Origin: Nostoc sp. MS1
GTDB lineage: Bacteria > Cyanobacteriota > Cyanobacteriia > Cyanobacteriales > Nostocaceae
Direction: 5' to 3'
DNA: 64,000 nt
Assembly: GCF_019976755.1 (NCBI RefSeq)
Contig: NZ_AP023441.1
Span: 3,779,501 to 3,843,500, forward strand
Shown here: piece after piece, positions 16,636 through 25,874 of the stretch
Numbering within the stretch: the first letter of the stretch is position 1
How the letters are laid out: each line of letters opens with the position of its first letter
Position numbers and translations under genes: made by a program
Notes under the pieces: generated by a model
Databases searched by the model: none
Told to the model about the DNA's origin: nothing
Seen by the model: the letters and a program-made list of their open reading frames with translations, nothing else

Positions 16636-16661
16636 AAAGGTTGCTGGAGTCAGCAACCTTT
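16636..16661 (-). terminator. intrinsic terminator after the DUF1830 gene
   Basis: Perfect 10-bp stem AAAGGTTGCT/AGCAACCTTT with a 6-nt loop (16646-16651). On the minus strand it is followed by a T-rich tail, 24 bp after the stop of the 16685 gene. Confidence 0.88.
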
Positions 16662-16684
16662 AATTTTTGGAAAACATTGTTTTT

Positions 16685-17083
16685 TTATTCAACGGATGCT
16701 AGATGAGCAACTGTTAAAGGTTTTGTATTATTTGTTTGCGAAATTGATTTTGTACTAATAGGGTCTGTCACTACGCTATCTGTATTAAATTCACTGTTGC
16801 TAGGCTCGTCCATGAGCAGGCGATCGCACGGAATGGTATCTGACAAAATTGCACTTGCCATCATACCTGTATGGATTTCCATTTGCCCCTCAATGGGAGC
16901 TTCAAACACGAGGCGTTGTCCAGGAAAGACCACCCTTTCAAAGTACCAATTAGGAATATTGGTGATGCGAGCGACCTGGATTTTGCTCGTGGCATTAACG
17001 TAGCAGCAGAGAACTTTTCCCGATTGCTCAGGTGGTAGAGGGTCTAATATTTGAGCCATAACTGCGGAGGAGCTTGTTGCCAC
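16685..17083 (-). CDS. DUF1830 domain protein
   Basis: This 132-residue protein has the DUF1830 core LCCYVNATSKIQVARITNIP then NWYFERVVFPGQRLVFEAP near residues 24-64, followed by DTIPCDRLLM and a Ser/Thr-rich tail. DUF1830 proteins are cyanobacterial and have no assigned function. Possible starts are the ATG at 17083 or the one at MAQILDPLPPE (17059), with the latter nearer to family N-termini. It is monocistronic, with a strong terminator. Confidence 0.8.
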   Translation of the reverse strand: MATSSSAVMAQILDPLPPEQSGKVLCCYVNATSKIQVARITNIPNWYFERVVFPGQRLVFEAPIEGQMEIHTGMMASAILSDTIPCDRLLMDEPSNSEFNTDSVVTDPISTKSISQTNNTKPLTVAHLASVE

Positions 17084-17576
17084 AATTTTACATTACACTT
17101 GCAAAGTTAACACCTGCTGATCCCCATCTGCTGTAACTCCGACTACCAACTGAAAATTTCTACGTTATTTATATCTAAAGTTATGTTCAAGTTATGAATT
17201 TTTCATACAAAAAATTGCTGTACTGGAAATTTTACAGTAACAAATAATTTTTTCAAATTTTTTACCTATATTAATTAAGAATTTCTGTTTTTGAACAAGT
17301 CAGGGATCAACCTTAATGCTGATTAATTTGCTGGAACTCTGAGAAAATTTCTCATCTTATCTATTTTTAGACTTAGCCGCAGGGATCATCGCTTAAGTAA
17401 TAAACTCAATGTTATGGTAAAGATATATGAATTTTTTCTTCATAAAACCAATCTATATTTCTTTGCAGCCAAGCCCTGTTTTTTATCAAGAATCTGGTGA
17501 AATGTCAAGCAAGCTTGCCATCAACCTTTCAAATTAACTCATACTTGGCAATTGAATTTCCCCGGTACACGGCAAG
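17084..17576. other. 493-bp divergent intergenic region
   Basis: AT-rich spacer between the divergent DUF1830 and radical SAM genes. No ORF, RNA gene or strong hairpin is evident; it presumably holds both promoters. Confidence 0.5.
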
Positions 17577-19166
17577 ATGGAAGTTAAAACACCCACGATG
17601 GAAAATAGAATCCTCTATGTTCGCCTTCCTTGTAACCCCATCTTTCCTATTGGGGTTGTTTACCTGAGCGATCATGTCCATAAGATTTTTCCTCATATCG
17701 AACAACGTATTTTCGATTTAGGAACCGTCCCACCCTTAGATTACGCTTCCGCCTTAGATAGTTGTATAGACGAATTTAAACCCACATTATTGGTATTTTC
17801 TTGGCGGGATATTCAAATCTATGCTCCTGTTGGTGGGCGTGGCGGTAATCCTCTGCAAAATGCTTTTGAATTTTACTACGCCAAGAACCCGCTAATAAAA
17901 TTACGTGGCGCTCTGGGTGGTTTACGCATCTTCATTGCCTACTATGTGGAGTTATGGCGTAACCTGGGACTGATTAAACGTGGTTTAAAACGTGCTGCCA
18001 AATATCATCCTCAAGCCCGTGCGGTTGTGGGTGGTGGTGCTGTTAGCGTATTTTACGAACAACTGGGTAAAAGCTTGCCTAATGGCACTATTATTTCCGT
18101 TGGTGAAGGCGAAACTTTACTTGAGAAATTTTTAGGTGGTAAAGAGTTCCAGGATGAACGCTGTTATGTTGTGGGAGAAGCGAAACCACGCCAGCGCCTT
18201 ATTCACGAACAACCAACGCCACTGGAAAAAACTGCTTGTAACTACGACTATATCGAAAGCATCTGGCCGGAGTTTAACTACTACTTACAAGAAGAAGATT
18301 TTTACATCGGAGTGCAAACCAAGCGTGGTTGTCCTCACAACTGTTGTTACTGCGTCTATACCGTTGTGGAAGGTAAACAGGTACGCATTAACCCAGCCGA
18401 TGAAGTCGTAGCGGAAATTCGCCAACTATATAATCGTGGGATTCGCAACTTCTGGTTTACCGATGCCCAGTTTATCCCCGCGCGGAAGTTTATTGATGAT
18501 GCTGTCGAACTGTTACAAAAAATTGTCGATTCTGGCATGACAGATATTCATTGGGCAGCATACATCAGAGCCGACAACCTCACACCAGAATTATGTGAGT
18601 TGATGGCGAAAACTGGGATGAACTATTTTGAAATCGGCATCACCAGTGGTTCTCAAGAACTTGTCCGCAAAATGCGGATGGGTTACAACTTGCGGACTGT
18701 GTTGCAAAACTGTCGTGATTTAAAAGCGGCTGGTTTTAACGATTTGGTTTCCGTCAATTACTCCTTTAACGTCATTGACGAACGTCCCGAAACTATCCGC
18801 CAAACTATCGCCTACCACCGCGAACTAGAAAAAATCTTTGGTGCTGATAAAGTCGAACCTGCGATTTTCTTTATTGGGTTACAGCCACACACCCATCTAG
18901 AAGAATATGCTTTAAAAGAAGGTATCCTCAAACCAGGATACAATCCCATGAGTTTGATGCCGTGGACGGCTAAAAAACTTCTATGGAACCCTGAACCCCT
19001 TGGTTCCTTCTTTGGTGAAGTCTGCTTGCAAGCTTGGCAACAAAATCCCAATGACTTCGGACGGGAAGTGATGAACATCCTAGAGGAAAAACTGGGATGT
19101 GCTGATTTAGAAGAAGCACTATCCGCACCAATTGAGTCAAAAGGTAAAGAATTGGTGGGGGTTTGA
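17577..19166 (+). CDS. radical SAM protein with B12-binding-like N-terminal domain
   Basis: This 529-residue protein has an iron-sulfur motif CxxxCxxC at C252, C256 and C259 (GCPHNCCYC). An N-terminal region of about 230 residues is laid out like a cobalamin-binding Rossmann fold (AVVGGGAVSVFYEQL then ISVGEGE). FEIGITSGSQELVRKMRMGY and PETIRQTIAYHRELEKI are typical of the SAM barrel. It belongs to the B12-dependent radical SAM class that includes BchE-like cyclases and methyltransferases; substrate unknown. Two Met starts lie seven codons apart (17577 and 17598). A strong terminator follows. Confidence 0.82.
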   Translation: MEVKTPTMENRILYVRLPCNPIFPIGVVYLSDHVHKIFPHIEQRIFDLGTVPPLDYASALDSCIDEFKPTLLVFSWRDIQIYAPVGGRGGNPLQNAFEFYYAKNPLIKLRGALGGLRIFIAYYVELWRNLGLIKRGLKRAAKYHPQARAVVGGGAVSVFYEQLGKSLPNGTIISVGEGETLLEKFLGGKEFQDERCYVVGEAKPRQRLIHEQPTPLEKTACNYDYIESIWPEFNYYLQEEDFYIGVQTKRGCPHNCCYCVYTVVEGKQVRINPADEVVAEIRQLYNRGIRNFWFTDAQFIPARKFIDDAVELLQKIVDSGMTDIHWAAYIRADNLTPELCELMAKTGMNYFEIGITSGSQELVRKMRMGYNLRTVLQNCRDLKAAGFNDLVSVNYSFNVIDERPETIRQTIAYHRELEKIFGADKVEPAIFFIGLQPHTHLEEYALKEGILKPGYNPMSLMPWTAKKLLWNPEPLGSFFGEVCLQAWQQNPNDFGREVMNILEEKLGCADLEEALSAPIESKGKELVGV

Positions 19167-19183
19167 GTCAAAAGAATTAAATG

Positions 19184-19222
19184 ATGCGTAATTTATAGTT
19201 AAGTATAAATTACGCATTTTTT
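19184..19222 (+). terminator. intrinsic terminator after the radical SAM gene
   Basis: Perfect 14-bp arms at 19184-19197 and 19204-19217 with a 6-nt loop, then a T-run at 19218-19222. It lies 17 bp after the stop codon at 19166. Confidence 0.9.
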
Positions 19223-19534
19223 ATATAAAAATATAAAAGCGATCGCCATTTACATCAATAGTGGACAGTTTGTGGTGTTACGGCTTAAAATCATTGGTCT
19301 CTCTGTATCAGGAGACATAACTTGCCACTACTGACGGATATTCGCTGGCGAACCATTATTTCTATAGCTATTATTCTCCCCATTGGACTTTTATACAGCC
19401 AATATCGGTTTTCTGTTTCTTGGTTAAACCAAGAAGTAGGAGGAATTTTTTATGAAATATTTTGGTGCTTGTTCGCCTTCCTATTTCTTCCTACTCGCCG
19501 CGCAGTTTGGCAAATTCCTTTATGGGTATTAATT

Positions 19535-21209
19535 AGGGCTTGCTGAAAAAGTCATTTCAAAGGAAGAGAAAAATTGATTAAGTAGTCAGTCCAGAAAAAA
19601 GATAAGTTTTTGTTGTTTAAGGTTTAATGAAATATCAGTTTCGATAATAGAAGAAGTAAAAAAAGACTCAGTTTTGAAAAATAGGCAAAAAAATACACAA
19701 AAAAGCCGTAATAGCAGAGTAGAAAGATTCATAACTAAAAAAGTTATGGCAATAGCGGTGAAAGAAGTATGAGGAAGTTTAGCCATAACTCTACCAAGGC
19801 TAAATCTTCGTTTACCTTGTCCAAACTTGCCCTCAATACAATTACGAATCCTTTCGTCATAAGCGGCTTGTTTCTTCTTTTCAGGGCTGACATTTTGGGG
19901 GGGTCTACCTAGTGGTGGGCCACTAATTCTAATTCCCCTTTCTTGACACCAAGCTCGATTCTCCCTCGTCCGATAAATCTTATCAACATGAACTGATTCA
20001 GGATAATATCCGGTGTAGTTTTTGTATGCTTCTACTTGTGATTTTAAGTCTCCTGATTCGTTAAAGTTGTCCCAACTAATATGGTCTAAAAATACATAGC
20101 CATCATAGTAACTAGCTGAAAACTTAGCCCCAAACTCTACTGTTCTCCCGGCTTTACCTCGGATAATCGGACGAATGTGTGGTTGGTTTAAACTGACAAT
20201 GCGGTCTTGTATACTAATTTTTTGATTTTCATATAACCATAACTGTTGACGATAAACTTCTGCTACTACTAGCAACATCTTATATTGACTGTTGCTCAGT
20301 TTTAATAGTGACGCACCTAAATTTATTAGCTGCTGAATATGAGTTAAATTTCTGTTGATATATTGCAGTTGCTTTCTGATAGCTTTCCTTCTTTCTTTAA
20401 CTGTTGGTTTTCTTTTCTTGGCTACTGCTAAATAATCCTTTCTTGCTTTGTTTCTGTAGGTTCTTGGTTTGTTGATATTTCTTACTAATAAGGACTTATA
20501 TAATGTATCTATGATTGTTTCTGTTTGCTTTCTGGCTTGATTTAATAATCCTAAATCTGTCGGATAACTTATGTCTGCTGGCGCACAACTAGCATCTAAT
20601 ATTAATTTTCCTCTATTGGCTGGCTTACTTTTTGAATCCTCGACCTCTGGCTTTTTTGCTCTTACTTCTACCTCCTGTTTATTTTCTAACATCTTCCTGA
20701 CTATTTCTTGATTGATTTTATTGACTAATTCTATATCTATCCTTTCTCTAAAATGAACTAGCATTGACGGGTCAAATGCAGATTCATTACTATATGCTGA
20801 CATTCCTATAAAGTATTGCAGATACGGGTTCTCCCGAATTTGTTCTACTGTCTCTCTGTCACTTATTCCTAATTTTTCTTTAATTATTAATGCTCCCAAC
20901 GCCATTCTAAATGTTTTGGCTGGCGCTCCCATTCTTGCTGAAAATATTTCTGCGTACTCTGCTTCAAATTTTGACCAAGGTATCATGTTCGCCATGATTA
21001 CCCATCGGTTATCTGACGCTAGTTTTCCCCCAAAGGGTAGTTCAAAGTTTTCTGCTGCTTTTTCTTGCTTTTGCGCTCTTCGATACATTTTAACGCAACT
21101 TGCTACAAGGATTTTTACTTATCTTACCCTTTTTCTTTTCACCTTATTTTTCTTTCCTGACCCTGAAACTCTTCATTCTGCTATCTTTCGCCCTTATTCA
21201 GCCAGCCCT
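19535..21209 (-). mobile_element. IS5-like insertion sequence, copy 1, 1675 bp
   Basis: Ends AGGGCT...AGCCCT with imperfect inverted repeats (AGGGCTTGCTGAAAAAG at the left, AGGGCTGGCTGAATAAG reversed at the right). It is flanked by AATT at 19531-19534 and 21210-21213. It carries one transposase gene on the minus strand. A copy of the same length lies at 25875-27549, and no difference was noticed on reading. Confidence 0.92.
19586..21088 (-). CDS. IS5-like transposase, copy 1
   Basis: This 500-residue DDE transposase begins MYRRAQKQEKAAENFELP. Its N-terminal part reads ALGALIIKEKLGISDRETVE then FDPSMLVHFRERI, as in IS5-family relatives. The catalytic triad is likely at LILDASCAPADI (Asp), VHVDKIYRTREN (Asp) and NCIEGKFGQGKRRF (Glu). 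The middle is rich in Lys/Arg. The C-terminal ~35 residues are hydrophobic and unusual. The frame is open and free of stops, so it could be functional. The protein is the same as copy 2. Confidence 0.88.
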   Translation of the reverse strand: MYRRAQKQEKAAENFELPFGGKLASDNRWVIMANMIPWSKFEAEYAEIFSARMGAPAKTFRMALGALIIKEKLGISDRETVEQIRENPYLQYFIGMSAYSNESAFDPSMLVHFRERIDIELVNKINQEIVRKMLENKQEVEVRAKKPEVEDSKSKPANRGKLILDASCAPADISYPTDLGLLNQARKQTETIIDTLYKSLLVRNINKPRTYRNKARKDYLAVAKKRKPTVKERRKAIRKQLQYINRNLTHIQQLINLGASLLKLSNSQYKMLLVVAEVYRQQLWLYENQKISIQDRIVSLNQPHIRPIIRGKAGRTVEFGAKFSASYYDGYVFLDHISWDNFNESGDLKSQVEAYKNYTGYYPESVHVDKIYRTRENRAWCQERGIRISGPPLGRPPQNVSPEKKKQAAYDERIRNCIEGKFGQGKRRFSLGRVMAKLPHTSFTAIAITFLVMNLSTLLLRLFCVFFCLFFKTESFFTSSIIETDISLNLKQQKLIFFLD

Positions 21210-21410
21210 AATTATCACTTGCTTATTAGAATTTCTGCAATTGTGGCAGCCACCCTTTCTGCTTTGGGTGCGTTCATCATGGGCGGGAAGGATGGTATTT
21301 GGTAATGTTTTTAGTTGGGTCGATTTCCCCTATTATTTCGTTGGTAGTGGCTTAGGATGGCTGTGGTTAAGGCTGATAATTCGTGGGGCAAAATTAAGAT
21401 AATTTTGTGA

Positions 21411-22637
21411 TTACCTGTCCTGTGTTATCTCTGGTGGTAAAGCTGGTCTTCCTAATTCCGCTTGCTGCATTTCTGCTACCATTTGTTGACTACGACGCAA
21501 ATATGCGACAAATAACAGAATTGTAAAACCGATAATGACAAGACCAAGCACACTATCACTAAATGTATTGTAAGAACCGTGTAACACCGCAGCCAAAGTC
21601 ACACCTATAAACATAATTGGTAGTTGCCTTGAACGGTTAATTGCTGCTAGTCCGAGAAAATAGCCGACGATTCCGGCTAAGATGGCGTGAAATAATGGCA
21701 GTGAGACAAAGCGAATGGTATTTGCCAGAATATATGAACCAAAGCCAGATTGACCTCTAGCTAGGTTAAAAGCATATAGGATGGAGTAAGAGCTACCTTC
21801 AGCGATCGCAAATCCTAATCCTGACATAGCCCCATAAAAAGCCCCTGTCAGTGGTTCATTTAATTTCCTGGGACGCAACAGAAATAAATATACAGGTAAA
21901 GCTTTACATATCTCCTCCAATACTCCCACACCCAAGATAAAACCAATTAACTGTGGAATAATCCCTAAATTCGATTCCGCCGCCGCGTAAAGTAGTTGGA
22001 ACAGGGGGAATCTTTGAATTAACAATAGTAAAGGGATACCAACAATAGCTGTAAAGAAAACACACTTCAGCGTCTCTTGCCATGAAAACCAAGTAGGTTT
22101 AATCAAGTTGTATAAAACTACGCCCCAAATACTGGCGTAGTAGATACCCAATATCCAAGCCGTTTGCTCAAGATTTGCTGGATTAGCTACTAAGCCAATC
22201 ACTAAAGGGAATAGTCCGAAAAATAACAATAACTTTACCGTATTACTACTATATAGTTCGGAACTAAACACATCTTTATAAGGAACGACGGAAGTGAATT
22301 TAAACGTCCTTAGAGTGGCTAAAAACGTTGCTGTTTCCGCTTGCTGCTTTACCAGTAGAAATGTTTCTTCCCAGTCAGGGAAAGGTTCATCAGTCCTACG
22401 ACCGTAAACTCGGACAGTATTAATTAATCTAGGTTGCCAAGTTGAAAGTTCTTGGCGTATAAATGCCATAGATGAGGCTTTATCAGGAACCTGCTCAGAT
22501 TCCAAGATTAATTGTAAACAACCGTCATCAATACTAGCTTTGGCAGTCACACCCTGCGGTTGAAAATAAAGGTTCATCAACGAGGCGATCGCATTTACAT
22601 CGCCTTGTTTGGCAAGTTGTAAATAGTCATTGGTCAT
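21411..22637 (-). CDS. PrsW-like intramembrane metalloprotease
   Basis: This 408-residue protein has an N-terminal soluble part (about 1-110) and about eight C-terminal membrane helices. The motif GVLEEICKALPVY contains the paired glutamates of the PrsW family, with LGFAIAEGSSY and the His of FHAILAGIVG as further metal-site candidates. PrsW cleaves anti-sigma factors in Bacillus; here the substrate is unknown. HIP1-containing repeats lie at its 5' end. It converges on the split DUF2809 gene 8 bp away. Confidence 0.82.
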   Translation of the reverse strand: MTNDYLQLAKQGDVNAIASLMNLYFQPQGVTAKASIDDGCLQLILESEQVPDKASSMAFIRQELSTWQPRLINTVRVYGRRTDEPFPDWEETFLLVKQQAETATFLATLRTFKFTSVVPYKDVFSSELYSSNTVKLLLFFGLFPLVIGLVANPANLEQTAWILGIYYASIWGVVLYNLIKPTWFSWQETLKCVFFTAIVGIPLLLLIQRFPLFQLLYAAAESNLGIIPQLIGFILGVGVLEEICKALPVYLFLLRPRKLNEPLTGAFYGAMSGLGFAIAEGSSYSILYAFNLARGQSGFGSYILANTIRFVSLPLFHAILAGIVGYFLGLAAINRSRQLPIMFIGVTLAAVLHGSYNTFSDSVLGLVIIGFTILLFVAYLRRSQQMVAEMQQAELGRPALPPEITQDR

Positions 22638-22897
22638 TGGTCATTAGTTATTAGTCGACAGTCAACCTATCCATTACCTTAGTTTTAACTGCGATCGCAA
22701 TTTACAGGGTAAATTTTTATATAGAAGCACATAGAACATATGTAGCGGTGGGTTGACAAATATCGACGATGATTTTGGTGAACCTGCCCCTACAACTGAC
22801 ACGCAAAGCACAGTAAACTAAAGATTCAGAAGCATAATCCCTTTTAGATCAAATTCCATTGTCCCTAGTGCCTCTGTGGCTCATATAACCAAACCCC

Positions 22898-24292
22898 ATG
22901 TTAGAAGGTTCAATCCTACAACGGCTAGAAGCGTCCCATCGTCACAGCACCAGACCGATTCGATTCGGGGTGTATTACAAAAATACTCTGGTTGCCCTTT
23001 GTCATGCTTTGGAAGACCATATATTGGCAGATGAAAGTCAACCCTTGGTTATTACTGCCTTCCAACGGGGTAAGTGGTATTTACAAGAAGCCCAAAGATA
23101 TGCAGACATTGCCAAGTCTAGCCGCCAAATTGCGATTATGGCAGCACCAGATGCGGGTTTTGCTGAACATCCTACCAGCCAATTGCCAAATGTGGATTTA
23201 GTCGCTTTAGATCCATCTGACCCAGTAGCGCAAGAATGGCATTTGATTATCTTGTCATCAAATTACACAGCAATGGTACTTTGTCAAGAGTTATCTGAGG
23301 CTGATTATGGTGTAGGTGGAAGACCGGATTCTGATTTAGAGCGGAAGTTTTATGGGTTGTGGACTTTTGAGCCGGAGTTGGTGAGAGAGACAGCAGAGTT
23401 AGCGATCGCGCATATTCAAAAGTACAATCCAGAGTTAGCCGAAAAACTACTCGCCTATGACCAGGAGATTGAGAAAGGAGCGATCGCCTCAGACGAATTG
23501 AGTAGTGTCGTTTCTCTTGTGGTAGATTACCTGCAAATAGGACAAGAAGAATTATCTATCCCCGCCGCCATTCGCCACCAAGCCTTAGATAACAACTTAG
23601 TTTCTAACGAAATTCAAGCATTTTTGCGCATGGCGCAGCTAATGGATTTAGCCGATATTAAAAATCCCCAAGCCGCCGCCGAAGTCGCAACTTTAGCAGA
23701 AACCTTGGCGCAACTTTTGGATCTACCTGCATGGCAAATTAAAAGATTAAAACTAGCAGGATTATTACACCGCATAGATCCATTGCAAAAAGCCGAAAGT
23801 ATTTTCACGGGTGGAAGCTACCCACAATATCAAGAATCAGCCCCCAGTTGTCCATTAACTTGTGCTTTAGTACCAGGAGCGCAAGCATTACGCAAAATGT
23901 CAAGATTACGGGCTGTAGCGCAAATTATTACTCATCAGACCGAGTGGTGGGATGGTACAGGGCAACCTACTGGTTTAGCCGGTGATGAAATTCCCCTAGA
24001 GTCGAGAATTTTAGCTTTAGTTGCAGAGTTTCAGTGGCAAGTTAACCAGAAAAAAGTCACAAATCAAAATCGCCAAGAAATATTTGTACAAGCGTTGGAA
24101 GAATGCCGCAAGCAAGCAAGCCGCTTTGACCCTAAACTGATAGATGCCCTATCTTTATTAGTCATGGGCTTGCAACAGGGACTTGACTTACCCTTAATGA
24201 CACCAAAATTTAGTACAGGTATGTGGCTACTTGATTCCCGATGGGATAGCCATAGTAAGACTAATGAGCAGATGAGTAGTTACCCACAATGA
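22898..24292 (+). CDS. DICT sensory domain plus degenerate HD-GYP-like protein
   Basis: This 464-residue protein has an N-terminal DICT-type domain (about 1-180), as found in cyanobacterial sensory proteins. A helical C-terminal half resembles an HD-GYP domain: LAGLLHRIDPLQKAE, IITHQTEWWDGTGQPTGLAG and IPLESRILALVAEF. The metal-binding HD pair is replaced by His-Arg and the GYP by GQP, so cyclic-di-GMP hydrolysis is doubtful and a signalling or scaffold role is more likely. Its TGA overlaps the ATG of the pentapeptide gene (ATGA), so the two are translationally coupled. Confidence 0.75.
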   Translation: MLEGSILQRLEASHRHSTRPIRFGVYYKNTLVALCHALEDHILADESQPLVITAFQRGKWYLQEAQRYADIAKSSRQIAIMAAPDAGFAEHPTSQLPNVDLVALDPSDPVAQEWHLIILSSNYTAMVLCQELSEADYGVGGRPDSDLERKFYGLWTFEPELVRETAELAIAHIQKYNPELAEKLLAYDQEIEKGAIASDELSSVVSLVVDYLQIGQEELSIPAAIRHQALDNNLVSNEIQAFLRMAQLMDLADIKNPQAAAEVATLAETLAQLLDLPAWQIKRLKLAGLLHRIDPLQKAESIFTGGSYPQYQESAPSCPLTCALVPGAQALRKMSRLRAVAQIITHQTEWWDGTGQPTGLAGDEIPLESRILALVAEFQWQVNQKKVTNQNRQEIFVQALEECRKQASRFDPKLIDALSLLVMGLQQGLDLPLMTPKFSTGMWLLDSRWDSHSKTNEQMSSYPQ

Positions 24293-24927
24293 ATATTGAT
24301 GCTATTAAACAAGGACAACTCAAACAACTGCCAGGAGCTAATCTAGAAGATGAAGAACTCTCCCAACTAGATTTAAGCCGCATCAATTTGGCTGGCGCTA
24401 ACCTTGTCGGTACTAATTTCGCTGGTTCTAAACTCGAAGGTGGGCATTTAGAAGGGGCTAACTTGATGGGTGCAACCCTACAAGAAGCTGACTTGAGGGC
24501 GAACCTGATGGGAGCCAATTTGATGCAGGCAGATTTAACAGGCGCGGACTTGCGTGGTAGCAATTTACGTGGTGCTAACCTGATGGGAGCCAGACTTAGC
24601 GACGTTACTTTGGCAGGTGCTTTCTTGAGTGGCGCTAATTTGATGAACGTCAATTTACAAGGCGTTGACTTACGCAGTGCTGACTTGCGAGGCGTTAACC
24701 TGACAGGGGCTAACTTGAAAGGCGCAGACTTAAGCCGTACTGATTTACAAGGTGCGTTGTTAAGCGAGGCGAATCTCGAAGAAGCCGACTTACGGGGGGC
24801 AAATCTGGCGGGGGCGAATTTGACAGGAGCTAACTTACTCTGTGCAGAGTTAGAAGGCGCAAATTTGCAAGGTATTAACTTAGATAAAGCCTGTTTTGTA
24901 GGAACATTACTAGAAACGAGTTTGTAA
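24289..24927 (+). CDS. pentapeptide repeat protein
   Basis: This 212-residue protein is almost wholly A(D/N)LXX pentapeptide repeats from about residue 18 (for example ANLVGTNFAG, ADLTGADLRG, ANLMGA). They fold into a right-handed quadrilateral beta-helix. Repeats with Met (ANLMG) occur several times. No catalytic domain is present and the role is unknown. The start overlaps the stop of the DICT gene, which suggests that the two proteins work together. Confidence 0.85.
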   Translation: MNIDAIKQGQLKQLPGANLEDEELSQLDLSRINLAGANLVGTNFAGSKLEGGHLEGANLMGATLQEADLRANLMGANLMQADLTGADLRGSNLRGANLMGARLSDVTLAGAFLSGANLMNVNLQGVDLRSADLRGVNLTGANLKGADLSRTDLQGALLSEANLEEADLRGANLAGANLTGANLLCAELEGANLQGINLDKACFVGTLLETSL

Positions 24928-24959
24928 ATATAGAATGGGTAAGTTGCGAATGGGTAACG

Positions 24960-24996
24960 GGTAATAGGTAATCGTTAAAACTAATTACCTATTACC
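24960..24996. terminator. inverted repeat/possible terminator after the pentapeptide gene
   Basis: Perfect 13-bp arms GGTAATAGGTAAT (24960-24972) and ATTACCTATTACC (24984-24996) around an 11-nt loop. No T-run follows, so it is either a weak terminator or a dispersed intergenic hairpin related to that at 11162. Confidence 0.6.
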
Positions 24997-25070
24997 ACAG
25001 ATGTCAATACAATATGCAGATTTCCCCAATCCGGTAGGATAGGCTTAGGCTAGACCTAAATGCGATCGCT

Positions 25071-25769
25071 ATGGTAAGAAATCATCCACAATATCAAACA
25101 ATTCCTCAATTAGAAAACGGCGACAAACTCACTCGTTACGAATTTGAGCGCCGCTACAACGCTACACCTAACATTAGAAAAGCCGAATTGATTGAGGGAA
25201 TTGTTTATATCGCGCCTAATGCTGTGCGTTTTAGAAGTCACGCTGAACCGCATGGTTGGATAACTGGTTGGGTAGGTACTTACGTAGCAGCTACACCTTG
25301 TGTATCTTCTGGAGTGAAAACAACTGTACGCCTAGACTGGGATAACGAATTTCAACCAGATATTATTTTACTCATTGACCAAGCAGCAGGCGGTCAAGCA
25401 ATAATAAGCGAAGATGATTATATTGAAGGTGCGCCGGAGTTAGTTGTAGAAATTGTTGCTAGTAGTGTAGCGATTGACCTTCATGCTAAAAAACAAGCTT
25501 ATCGTCGTAACGGAGTTAAAGAATACATCGTTTGGCAAGTGCTTGAGCAAAAATTGACTTGGTTTTATCTAGAACAAGGTGAGTATTTAGAATTAGAGCC
25601 TGACGCTGATGGAATTATCCGCAGTCTCATTTTTCCTGGCTTGTGGTTAGCAGTGACCGAGTTATTAGCAGGAAATAAGCAGGCTGTTGTGAATGTTTTA
25701 CAAACAGGCTTACAATCTCCTGAACACGGGGCTTTTGTTCAGCAATTAGCACAGGGAAGTAATTCGTAA
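25071..25769 (+). CDS. Uma2 family (DUF820) putative endonuclease-fold protein
   Basis: This 232-residue Uma2/DUF820 protein contains ELIEGIVYIAPNAVRFRSH, FQPDIILLID and PELVVEIVASS, which give the PD-(D/E)xK-like arrangement (Asp, then Glu-x-Val). It then reads KKQAYRRNGVKEYIVW. Cyanobacteria carry many copies; nuclease activity has not been shown for most. The ATG at 25071 lies directly after a HIP1 site. It precedes the EACC1/caspase module by 86 bp and could be cotranscribed with it. Confidence 0.82.
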   Translation: MVRNHPQYQTIPQLENGDKLTRYEFERRYNATPNIRKAELIEGIVYIAPNAVRFRSHAEPHGWITGWVGTYVAATPCVSSGVKTTVRLDWDNEFQPDIILLIDQAAGGQAIISEDDYIEGAPELVVEIVASSVAIDLHAKKQAYRRNGVKEYIVWQVLEQKLTWFYLEQGEYLELEPDADGIIRSLIFPGLWLAVTELLAGNKQAVVNVLQTGLQSPEHGAFVQQLAQGSNS

Positions 25770-25874
25770 TCGCCATGCTCTAATACTATGATCGCAGCCA
25801 ATATACTGATAAATGATACAATCGCCTGTACTGAATCATACTGAAGCGGTTGATATGGCAGCGCAATCTAACGT

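Larger units (their letters stand above)
19322..21402 (+). pseudogene. DUF2809 family membrane protein split by an IS5-like element
   Basis: A TTG start at 19322, preceded by CAGGAGAC, opens a membrane protein frame (19322-19534, 71 codons) that ends in QIPLWVLI at the IS junction. After the IS (19535-21209) and the second AATT duplication, reading resumes at 21214 as ITCLLEFLQLWQPPFLLWVR and runs to a TAA at 21400-21402. The joined product is 133 residues with four hydrophobic segments and the DUF2809 motifs EFLQLWQPPF and DFPYYFVGS. Function unknown. The reading frame is otherwise intact. Confidence 0.85.

Noticed and set aside
20916..21305. Plus-strand ORF in the IS end
   Set aside because: Opposite-strand shadow of the transposase with no independent support.
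25071..25769. Uma2 as a confirmed restriction enzyme of the conflict module
   Set aside because: Uma2 proteins are widespread in cyanobacteria and no methylase is near; membership in the module is unproven.
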